A DNA stretch of 8,313 nucleotides, taken from contig DASYYE010000565.1 of assembly GCA_035946955.1 (NCBI GenBank), positions 1 through 8,313 of the forward strand. The letters run 5' to 3'. Under the pieces are notes generated by a model. That model did not search any database. It was not told the DNA's origin and saw only the letters and a list, made by a program, of their open reading frames with translations. The translations under genes and the position numbers were made by a program. Source of the DNA: DASYYE01 sp035946955. Its GTDB lineage: Bacteria; Actinomycetota; Actinomycetes; Streptosporangiales; Streptosporangiaceae. Below are positions 1-5,359 of the stretch, piece after piece (position 1 is the first letter of the stretch; each line of letters begins with the position of its first letter).

Positions 1-11
1 TAACAGCAAGA
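1..11 (+). repeat. Left copy of 11-nt direct repeat TAACAGCAAGA
   Basis: The first 11 bases of the window are identical to 1158-1168, just beyond the stop codon of the AbiEi-like gene. The match may extend leftwards outside the window, because the right copy is preceded by GA. It is AT-richer than its surroundings, which makes an accidental match somewhat less likely. It could be a target-site or attachment-type duplication around an inserted gene, or chance. Confidence 0.45.
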
Positions 12-40
12 TAAGCCCCGCCACAGCCGCCGCATGATCA

Positions 41-50
41 ACTAATTAGT
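41..50. repeat. 10-bp AT-rich palindrome ACTAATTAGT
   Basis: This is a perfect palindrome in the AT-richest stretch of the window, directly beside a longer hairpin (52-89). It could be a small operator or part of a promoter for the downstream gene; no function is demonstrated. Confidence 0.4.
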
Positions 51-51
51 A

Positions 52-89
52 GTTCAGATTTTCGCCCCCCTGAGGGGGAAAAACTGAAC
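52..89. repeat. Long imperfect hairpin upstream of the AbiEi-like gene
   Basis: GTTCAG (52-57) pairs with CTGAAC (84-89). After one A/A mismatch, TTTT (59-62) pairs with AAAA (79-82). After a two-base CG bulge (63-64), CCCCC (65-69) pairs with GGGGG (74-78), closing on a CTGA loop. That gives 15 base pairs in 38 nt. It could be a bidirectional terminator for an upstream gene, a structured 5' leader, or a recombination or replication structure. There is no unpaired U-tract, so a classical terminator is not the obvious reading. Confidence 0.6.
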
Positions 90-98
90 GGGTAACGG

Positions 99-107
99 TT
101 GTCCACA
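99..107 (+). promoter_or_regulatory. DnaA-box-like TTGTCCACA, copy 1
   Basis: The sequence is an exact match to the DnaA box form common in actinobacteria. It lies inside a 14-nt repeat GTTGTCCACAGGGG (98-111) that recurs at 131-144 with a 33-nt period. DnaA binding is inferred from the sequence match only. Confidence 0.5.
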
Positions 108-131
108 GGGGTGGGGAGGGTAGGCGTGGCG

Positions 132-140
132 TTGTCCACA
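132..140 (+). promoter_or_regulatory. DnaA-box-like TTGTCCACA, copy 2
   Basis: This second exact copy is in the same orientation, 33 bp (about three helical turns) from the first, and is again followed by GGGG. The pair would sit on the same DNA face, as expected for cooperative binding. It lies upstream of the preferred start codon (192) of the AbiEi-like gene. Confidence 0.5.
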
Positions 141-191
141 GGGGAATCGGAGGGGGTGGCTGTTAGGGGGTGGGCCGCTCAGGCTGAGGGA

Positions 192-1151
192 ATGCGTGAT
201 GCGTTCGAGGAATCACAGCACAGCCGTCTCAGACTCCAGCGAGGTGTCCTGACCCGCGTACAGGCTCTCGACGCCGGGTTGTCCGACAAGGCGATCGAGG
301 TCAGACTGCGAGACGGCAGATGGCAGCGTCTCCACTGGGGTGTCTATGCCACCTTCAGCGGCGAGCTACCACGGTTGGCTGTGCTCTGGGCTGCTGTGCT
401 GGCCGCTGGACGTGCCGCCGCCCTGAGCCATCACACAGCGGCCGAGCTGTATGGCTTACTGAACACCCCAGCGTCGCTAGTGCATGTGTCAGTGCCGAGT
501 GGGCGCAGGGTCGAGCACCCAGAAGGCGTGGTGGTGCATTATTCGGGTCGGCTGGAGTTGGCCACACACCCGGTACTGACTCCGCCGCGCACCCGGATCG
601 AGGACACCGTGCTGGACCTGGCCGAGACCCTCACCAGCCCCGACGAGGTGATCAGCCTGATACTGCGAGCCAGTGCGAGCCGACGGACCACACCGAAACG
701 GTTGCAGGCAGCCATGGATCGGCGTAACAGGATGCGCTGGCGCGCAGACCTCGGTCACGCACTCAGCGTCAGCTCCCAGGGCGCCCACTCGCTGCTCGAG
801 TTCCGGTATTTGGACCGTGTTGAGCGGCCTCATGGGCTGCCGCGTGGCCGTAGGCAGAACCCTGTGCGCCGGGAGCGGTGTCGGCAGTACCAAGACGTTG
901 AGTACGAAGGATTCGACGTGGTGGTGGAACTTGACGGGAGCGCCGCGCACCCGCAGTGGTCACGATGGGCTGACATCCGGCGTGACAACGCCAGTACCGC
1001 GATGGGCCAGGCCACTCTCCGCTATGGCTGGGCGGACGTGACGACACGGCCGTGTCGTGTCGCGCGTGAGGTGGCGGCCGTGCTGGCCCAGCGAGGCTGG
1101 GGTGGCATCCCCAACCGCTGTGGCCGCAATTGTCCCATCGACGCCGACTAA
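192..1151 (+). CDS. AbiEi-type winged-helix antitoxin-like protein with DUF559/Vsr-like nuclease domain
   Basis: A 319-residue protein from ATG 192. Residues about 13-54 resemble the AbiEi N-terminal winged helix (QRGVLTRVQALDAGLSDKA, then RWQRLHWGVYAT), a DNA-binding region in type IV toxin-antitoxin antitoxins. The middle (about 70-200) matches the usual connector with SHHTAAELYGL. The C-terminus has a PD-(D/E)XK-like core: D235, E246-L-D-G249, H253, then RRDN (263-266) and an RYGWADVT strand. This fits DUF559/Vsr-like endonuclease folds. No AbiEii nucleotidyltransferase toxin lies beside it, so it is an orphan; defence or DNA processing is inferred. Start is uncertain: the frame stays open to TTG 99, and GTG 126 has a better-spaced GGGAGGG (114-120), while ATG 192 has GAGGG almost touching it. 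A rare TTA leucine codon lies at 456-458, and the gene looks less GC-rich than its neighbours, suggesting transfer. Confidence 0.8.
   Translation: MRDAFEESQHSRLRLQRGVLTRVQALDAGLSDKAIEVRLRDGRWQRLHWGVYATFSGELPRLAVLWAAVLAAGRAAALSHHTAAELYGLLNTPASLVHVSVPSGRRVEHPEGVVVHYSGRLELATHPVLTPPRTRIEDTVLDLAETLTSPDEVISLILRASASRRTTPKRLQAAMDRRNRMRWRADLGHALSVSSQGAHSLLEFRYLDRVERPHGLPRGRRQNPVRRERCRQYQDVEYEGFDVVVELDGSAAHPQWSRWADIRRDNASTAMGQATLRYGWADVTTRPCRVAREVAAVLAQRGWGGIPNRCGRNCPIDAD
1041..1058. repeat. 18-bp perfect palindrome inside the AbiEi-like gene
   Basis: The half-site ACGACACGG is followed immediately by its exact complement CCGTGTCGT. It encodes part of the C-terminal VTTRPCRV segment. It could be an intragenic operator or methylation/cleavage target, or codon-driven coincidence. 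Confidence 0.6.
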
Positions 1152-1157
1152 CGCTGA

Positions 1158-1168
1158 TAACAGCAAGA
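1158..1168 (+). repeat. Right copy of 11-nt direct repeat TAACAGCAAGA
   Basis: This copy starts 7 nt after the stop codon of the AbiEi-like gene and matches bases 1-11 exactly. Together the copies enclose the structured leader and the whole gene (about 1.15 kb). Confidence 0.45.
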
Positions 1169-1175
1169 GTCGTTG

Positions 1176-1265
1176 GTGCGGCCAGCCCAGGTGCGGCCAG
1201 CCCAGGCGGGGCCAGCCCAGGCGCGGCTGGCTCGGGCGGGGCTGGCCCGGGTGCGGCGGGCCGTT
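1176..1265. repeat. 15-nt tandem repeat, about six units
   Basis: Successive 15-nt units start at 1176, 1191, 1206, 1221, 1236 and 1251. Units 1 and 2 are identical (GTGCGGCCAGCCCAG) and unit 3 differs at a few bases. Units 4 and 5 carry GGCTGGC in place of GCCAGCC, and unit 6 is degenerate. The array fills the gap between two convergent genes and just touches the MFS stop codon. A period of 15 keeps any reading frame as a pentapeptide repeat, but no supported gene covers it. Confidence 0.75.
1209..1248. terminator. Candidate bidirectional terminator formed by the tandem repeat
   Basis: GGGCCAGCCC (1209-1218, unit 3) is the exact complement of GGGCTGGCCC (1239-1248, unit 5), with a 20-nt loop. 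The switch from CCAGCC to GGCTGG within the array creates the inverted symmetry. Its position between the stop codons of two convergent genes suits a shared terminator. It lacks U-tracts, so it would be the stem-only type seen in actinobacteria. Confidence 0.45.
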
Positions 1266-2607
1266 ATGGCTGGGTGGAGGGCAGTGCCGTGTCCGGCAGT
1301 TCTGGGCCCGCTGGGTCGGTCGCGCCGACCCTGTCCTGGGCCGGGGTGTCGCGCATGGTGCGGAGCGGCGAGAACAACAGCCACAGGCCTCCCAGCCACG
1401 CGCCCGCTGCGCCTACCCACATCGTGGGGCGGACCCCCAGGGCGGAGCCGAGCGCACCACCGAGGAGACCACCCAGCGGCAGGGTGCCCCACACGATCCA
1501 GCGGACCGCCGCGTTCATCCGGCCCATCAGTTCGGGTGGGCAGATCGCCTGGCGGTAGCTGACCTGAGCCACGTTGTAGGTCACGGAGCTGAAGGAGAAA
1601 CCCGCCCAGCCCACGACATAGAAGGCGACCCCCCAGCCCGGCCTCGCCAATGGCACCAGGAACAGGGTCGCCCCGAAACCGACAATGGCGACCCAGATGA
1701 TCCGCGCCGAGCCGATCCAGCGCGACAGCCGGGCGCACAAGGCGCCGCCTGCCACGCCACCGAGGGCGCTCAGTGCGACGAGCAGGCCTGTGCCGGCGGG
1801 CGTGACATGGAGGATCCGTACCAGAAAGACGATCTCCAGCGCGGCCATCATGCTGCCGAACAGGTTCGAGGTGCCAGTACAGGCCACAATTTTGCGCAGG
1901 ACGGGCTCGGCGAGCACGAAACGCAGTCCAGCGGCGGTGTCGCGGCCCAGCTCACGGAGCCCCCGGCGGGGAGCGGATGGCCCTGCGTCCCCGGTGACCT
2001 CGCGGGGCTCACGTGTCCGGATCGCCAGCAGGGAGGCAACTGAGACGGCATAGGACACGGCATCGGCGGTCATGGCACCAGCAGCCCCGACCAGGCCGAC
2101 CAGCCCGCCGCCAACCCCCGGGCCCGCCACCCGGGCCAGTTCCGCGGTCGTGGTCAGCTTCCCATTGGCGTCGATGAGCTGGTCACGCCGCACCAAGGTC
2201 GGCACGTAGCTCTGGTATGAGACGTCGAAGAACACAGTGGCGACCCCCGCCACCAGTGCCACGCCGAAGAGCTGGCCGAGGGTCAGCACCCCGGTCGCTG
2301 CCGCCAGCGGGACAGACCCGATCACCAGCATCCGGGCGGCGTCGCAGACCACCATGACGCGCCGTTTCGCCATCCGGTCCACCAGCGCGCCCGAGGGCAG
2401 CGCGATGAACAGGAAAGCCGCGGTGGTTGCCGCGGACAGCAGCCCGATCTCCAGCGTTGATGCCCGCAGGACCACGACCGCCGTCAGCGGCAGGGCCAGC
2501 GTGGTCACTGCTGAGCCGGTCTCGCTGACGCACTGGCCTGCCCACAGCAGCAGGAAGTCCCGGTGCCGCCAGAGCGAGGAAGACTGGCGGGCGGGACGGG
2601 AGGCCAT
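1264..2607 (-). CDS. MFS exporter, EntS/MFS_3-like
   Basis: A 447-residue, strongly hydrophobic membrane protein of the major facilitator superfamily, probably a proton-driven efflux pump with about 10-12 helices. After WRHRDFLLLWAGQCVS (13-28) it shows a motif A-like loop GALVDRMAKRR (73-83) between the second and third helices. A basic, helix-free central loop lies at about 198-225. PPELMGRMNAAVRWIVWGTL (357-376) is characteristic of the EntS/MFS_3 exporters (siderophore and macrolide-type effluxers). Substrate is unknown. ATG 2607 is chosen because family members begin just before the WRHRDF segment. An upstream ATG at 2697 would add 30 Pro/Cys/Arg-rich residues and collide with the divergent nnr start. 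No clear Shine-Dalgarno precedes 2607. The gene is convergent with the AbiEi-like gene and ends at the tandem repeat. Confidence 0.88.
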   Translation of the reverse strand: MASRPARQSSSLWRHRDFLLLWAGQCVSETGSAVTTLALPLTAVVVLRASTLEIGLLSAATTAAFLFIALPSGALVDRMAKRRVMVVCDAARMLVIGSVPLAAATGVLTLGQLFGVALVAGVATVFFDVSYQSYVPTLVRRDQLIDANGKLTTTAELARVAGPGVGGGLVGLVGAAGAMTADAVSYAVSVASLLAIRTREPREVTGDAGPSAPRRGLRELGRDTAAGLRFVLAEPVLRKIVACTGTSNLFGSMMAALEIVFLVRILHVTPAGTGLLVALSALGGVAGGALCARLSRWIGSARIIWVAIVGFGATLFLVPLARPGWGVAFYVVGWAGFSFSSVTYNVAQVSYRQAICPPELMGRMNAAVRWIVWGTLPLGGLLGGALGSALGVRPTMWVGAAGAWLGGLWLLFSPLRTMRDTPAQDRVGATDPAGPELPDTALPSTQP

Positions 2608-2661
2608 GGGATCAGTCTGCACGCACGTGGGAGGCTGGGGACATGGCTGACTACGACGGTC

Positions 2662-2679
2662 CGGTGCGGCCGGGCACCG
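2662..2679. promoter_or_regulatory. Small inverted repeat in the divergent MFS/nnr spacer
   Basis: CGGTGC (2662-2667) and GCACCG (2674-2679) flank a six-base GGCCGG spacer, all within the 88 bp separating the two divergent starts. It could be an operator or leader hairpin just before the nnr ribosome binding site (GGGGG at 2684-2688). GC-rich 6-bp symmetry is common by chance. Confidence 0.25.
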
Positions 2680-2695
2680 CGGCGGGGGTACCGGC

Positions 2696-4222
2696 ATGAG
2701 GTGCGCACACCGGGTCGAGGTGGTGCGCGCCGCCGAACGCGACCTGATGGCCAGTGTGCCTGCTGGAGCCCTGATGCAGCGCGCCGCCGCGGGTCTGGCC
2801 TCGGTCTGCGCGGGCCTGCTGGGGCGCGTCTACGGGGCGCAGGTGGTCGTGCTGGCGGGCAGCGGGGACAACGGCGGCGACGCCCTGCACGCCGGGGCCA
2901 GGCTGGCGGGACGGGGTGTCCGCGTGGTCGCGGTGGCAGCGGCTGACCGGCTGCACGCGGAGGGGGCCGCCGCCCTGCGGGCGCACGGCGGGCGGGTCGT
3001 CCAAGCAGCCGACCCTGACGTGCCCGCCCTGGTGCGGGCAGCGGACCTGGTGGTCGACGGGCTGCTTGGCATCGGCGGCCGTGGCGGGCTCCGCGGGGCC
3101 TACGCCGACCTGGCTGCCTGCCTCGGCCGGGCCGGTGCAGCCTCGGAGCCTGTTCCGGTGGTCGTAGCCGCAGACCTGCCCAGCGGTGTCGACGCGGACA
3201 CCGGCGAGGTGGCTGGGCCAGTGGTCAGGGCAGACGTCACGGTCACTTTCGGCACACTCAAGCCGGGCCTGCTCATTGACCCGGGAGCGTCACAGGCGGG
3301 CGTGGTGGAACTCGTGGACATCGGGCTCGGGCCACACCTGCCTGGCCCGGACGCCCTGGCCTGGGAGGCCGCGGACGTGGCGGCGGCATTGCCGCGTCCA
3401 GGCCGGGAGAGCGACAAGTACCGCCGTGGTGTGCTGGGTGTGATGGCAGGCAGCGACCGGTTCACCGGCGCGGCCTCGCTGGCGGTGGGCGGCGCCATCC
3501 GGGGCGGCGCCGGGTTGGTGCGGCTGGTAACCGCCCAGCCAACGGCAGCGGTCGTCCGGCCGGTCTGGCCGGAAGCCGTGATCACCGTGACGGGGGACGG
3601 GCAGTTGGCCGGCAAAGAGGTCGAGGCGGCCGGGCGGGTGCAGGCGTGGGTCGCTGGCCCTGGCATGGGCACGGACTATGCCGCCATGCAGCGCCTGGCG
3701 GCCGTACTCGCGAGCGACCTGCCTGTGTTGGTGGACGCCGATGGGCTCACCCTGATCGCCCGCGACCCCGGGCTGCTCGCAGACCGCCAAGCGCCTACCC
3801 TCCTCACCCCGCACGCGGGTGAGCTCGCCCGGCTGCTCGGGGCCGACCCGGCGGACGTGGCCGCCCGGCGCGCCGAGCACGCCCGCGCCGCAGCAGCGCG
3901 CCTGGGCGCGTGCGTGCTGCTCAAGGGGTCCACGACCGTGGTCGCACCCGTCGGGGACGGGCCGCTGCTCGTCAATGCCACCGGCACCGGCTGGCTTGCC
4001 ACTGCCGGTTCCGGCGACGTGCTGTCGGGGCTGGCCGGCGCCTTGCTCGCCCAGGGCCTCAGCGTGACCAGCGCGGCCGCAGCCGCCGCGTTCCTGCACG
4101 GCATCGCCGGGCGCTACGCGGCGGGTGGTGCCGGTGGCGGGGACGGCGAGGCGCCGATCGGGGCGGCAGACGTCATCGCCGCACTTCCCGCGGCGATCCG
4201 GAGTGCCAGTCAGGCTGTGTAA
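2696..4222 (+). CDS. nnr: Bifunctional NAD(P)H-hydrate epimerase / ADP-dependent dehydratase
   Basis: A 508-residue metabolite-repair enzyme with the two activities fused. The N-terminal YjeF_N domain (about 1-215) interconverts R- and S-NAD(P)HX; GSGDNGGD (55-62) and ADLPSGVDADTG (159-170) are its signature loops. The C-terminal YjeF_C domain (about 228-505) uses ADP or ATP to dehydrate S-NAD(P)HX back to NAD(P)H. Landmarks are RGGAGLV (269-275), GPGMG (321-325), LVDADGL (345-351), TPHAGELARLL (371-381), LLKGS (408-412) and GTGWLATAGSGDVLSG (430-445), whose D441 is the expected catalytic aspartate. Domains look complete and length is normal. ATG 2696 has GGGGG seven bases upstream. It is cytosolic and housekeeping. 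Actinobacterial nnr is commonly near acpS, alr or tsaE; here it lies between an MFS gene and a glucanase, so it may be a relocated or second copy. Confidence 0.95.
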   Translation: MRCAHRVEVVRAAERDLMASVPAGALMQRAAAGLASVCAGLLGRVYGAQVVVLAGSGDNGGDALHAGARLAGRGVRVVAVAAADRLHAEGAAALRAHGGRVVQAADPDVPALVRAADLVVDGLLGIGGRGGLRGAYADLAACLGRAGAASEPVPVVVAADLPSGVDADTGEVAGPVVRADVTVTFGTLKPGLLIDPGASQAGVVELVDIGLGPHLPGPDALAWEAADVAAALPRPGRESDKYRRGVLGVMAGSDRFTGAASLAVGGAIRGGAGLVRLVTAQPTAAVVRPVWPEAVITVTGDGQLAGKEVEAAGRVQAWVAGPGMGTDYAAMQRLAAVLASDLPVLVDADGLTLIARDPGLLADRQAPTLLTPHAGELARLLGADPADVAARRAEHARAAAARLGACVLLKGSTTVVAPVGDGPLLVNATGTGWLATAGSGDVLSGLAGALLAQGLSVTSAAAAAAFLHGIAGRYAAGGAGGGDGEAPIGAADVIAALPAAIRSASQAV

Positions 4223-4249
4223 TGGCCGGGCAATGTACTGACCATGTAT

Positions 4250-4269
4250 TAACGCGCGGTGCGGCGTTG
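4250..4269 (+). terminator. Weak candidate terminator after nnr
   Basis: AACGC (4251-4255) pairs with GCGTT (4264-4268) around an eight-base loop, with a T:G wobble outside. It starts about 28 nt after the nnr stop and is followed by the T-containing stretch CCTCATTAGGTTTGGTT. The stem is short, so this is only a suggestion. Confidence 0.25.
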
Positions 4270-4325
4270 CCTCATTAGGTTTGGTTCGTCCAGTGGAAGG
4301 GGGGGCCGCGAGGGAGGCTGGTGAT

Positions 4326-5246
4326 ATGTCCCGCTCACCGAAACGCCGCAGGGCCTGGCTGACCACCCTGGCCGGAGCAGTGACCGTGGTCGCTGCTTGT
4401 GCACCTGCGGTCGCCGCGTCCGCTGCGCCCCACACCAGCTCCCGCGTCCACCCGGAGGCATCCCGCGCAACCGGGTGGACGCGGGTGTTCTTCGACAACT
4501 TCAGTGGCGCGGCGACCCAGGGCGTGGACTCCAAGTGGAAATATGACACCGGCCCGGGCTCCAGCTTCGGCACGGGCGAGATCGAGACCATGACCAACTC
4601 GGTCAAGAACGTCCACCTGACCGGCCACGGCGGTCTCGACCTCGTCGCACTCGGGCACGGCATGTCGTGGACCTCTGGCCGCGTCCAGACGGTCAGCTCG
4701 GGCATTGGTGCGCCCGCAGGCGGTGAGCTCAAGGTGACCGCCTCCATCCGGCAGCCCAACCCAGCTGGGGGCCTCGGCTACTGGCCGGCGTTCTGGGTGC
4801 TCGGCCCCGGCCAATGGCCGGAGAACGGCGAGATCGACATCCTGGAGGACGTCAACGCCACTTCGCAACACTCGGGCACCCTGCACTGTGGCACCTTCCC
4901 CGGTGGTGTCTGCAACGAGCCCGACGGCATCGGCAGCGGGCTGCAGTCCTGCTCAGGCTGCCAGAGCGCCTTCCACACCTATACCGTGGTGGTGGACCGG
5001 GTCAACGCGGCCGCGCAGTCGGTCACCTGGCTCCTGGACGGGCACCAGTTCTTCCATGTCAGTGAGAGCCGGGTGGGCGCCGCGGTGTGGCAGTCGGCCG
5101 TAGACCACGGCTTCTCGATCATCCTCGACCTCGCGATGGGCGGCGGGTACCCCAACGGTGCCTGCGGGTGCACCACCCCGACGAACGCGACGACCTCACG
5201 GGGCACCCTGACGGTCCGCTACGTCGCGGCGTACACGAGGCACTGA
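4326..5246 (+). CDS. Secreted GH16 beta-glucanase (laminarinase type)
   Basis: A 306-residue exported glycoside hydrolase, probably an endo-beta-1,3-glucanase. The N-terminus has KRRR (6-9) and a hydrophobic stretch 11-33. RRAWL gives a Tat-like look; cleavage may be at ASA-AP (about 33-35), though VAAC25 could also act as a lipobox. The GH16 jelly-roll fills about 51-306: TRVFFDNFSG at its start, GYWPAFWVLG (151-160), then EIDILE (169-174). In GH16 this ExDxxE signature places the nucleophile at E169 and the acid/base at E174; the two-residue spacing before the last E is the laminarinase-like form rather than lichenase ExDxE. Six cysteines (188, 196, 209, 212, 280, 282) suggest disulfides. 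No carbohydrate-binding module is present. ATG 4326 is supported by GGGAGG (4312-4317). It stands alone, ending in a strong hairpin at 5272-5317, and contains a striking inverted repeat at 4441-4485. Exact polysaccharide substrate is not deducible. Confidence 0.92.
   Translation: MSRSPKRRRAWLTTLAGAVTVVAACAPAVAASAAPHTSSRVHPEASRATGWTRVFFDNFSGAATQGVDSKWKYDTGPGSSFGTGEIETMTNSVKNVHLTGHGGLDLVALGHGMSWTSGRVQTVSSGIGAPAGGELKVTASIRQPNPAGGLGYWPAFWVLGPGQWPENGEIDILEDVNATSQHSGTLHCGTFPGGVCNEPDGIGSGLQSCSGCQSAFHTYTVVVDRVNAAAQSVTWLLDGHQFFHVSESRVGAAVWQSAVDHGFSIILDLAMGGGYPNGACGCTTPTNATTSRGTLTVRYVAAYTRH
4441..4485. repeat. Perfect 15-bp inverted repeat inside the GH16 gene
   Basis: CCCGCGTCCACCCGG (4441-4455) is the exact reverse complement of CCGGGTGGACGCGGG (4471-4485), with a 15-nt loop. 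It spans the linker between the signal peptide and the catalytic domain (about residues 39-54). Its arms contain CCGCGTCCACC and GGTGGACGC, both of which recur in the arms of the terminator hairpin at 5272-5317. Confidence 0.8.
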
Positions 5247-5271
5247 GCCAGCCGCCCGACCCGTCCTGCCA

Positions 5272-5317
5272 AAGGCCAGTCCGCGTCCACCGAACGGTGG
5301 ACGCCGGATCTGGCCTT
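5272..5317 (+). terminator. Strong hairpin terminator of the GH16 gene
   Basis: The inner stem is GCGTCCACC (5283-5291) with GGTGGACGC (5296-5304), closing on a GAAC loop. It continues, after single-base bulges at C5305 and T5309, through TCC/GGA and AAGGCCAG/CTGGCCTT, for 20 base pairs in all. It starts 26 nt after the GH16 stop. The following bases (CTGGTTGGTGTTC) are only mildly T-rich, as is common for actinobacterial terminators. Confidence 0.8.
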
Positions 5318-5359
5318 CTGGTTGGTGTTCCGGCGCAGCCGGGGCTGAATCCTGGCTAC

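Noticed and set aside
1152..1263. AbiEii toxin partner next to the AbiEi-like gene
   Set aside because: The following 112 bases contain only the direct repeat and the tandem array, and the next gene is an unrelated MFS exporter on the other strand.
1130..1558. Plus-strand frame encoding a GAASP-like pentapeptide repeat
   Set aside because: The repeat arises from translating the 15-nt DNA array; the rest of the frame is antisense to the MFS gene and shows no family features.
2608..2697. Longer MFS N-terminus from ATG 2697
   Set aside because: The extra 30 residues are Pro/Cys/Arg-rich, unlike the family, and the start would overlap the nnr ATG on the other strand. ATG 2607 matches the family start.
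3490..3522. Direct repeat of GGGCGGCGCC in nnr
   Set aside because: It encodes the conserved GGAIRGGAG motif of the dehydratase domain, so protein constraint explains it.
3290..4759. Long minus-strand open frame opposite nnr and GH16
   Set aside because: It is a GC-driven shadow frame across two confident genes, with low-complexity composition and no recognisable motif.
4807..4821. Odd palindrome CCGGCCAATGGCCGG in the GH16 gene
   Set aside because: It is short, cannot form a hairpin with a one-base centre, and is made of GC-rich codons next to the active-site region; nothing supports a function.
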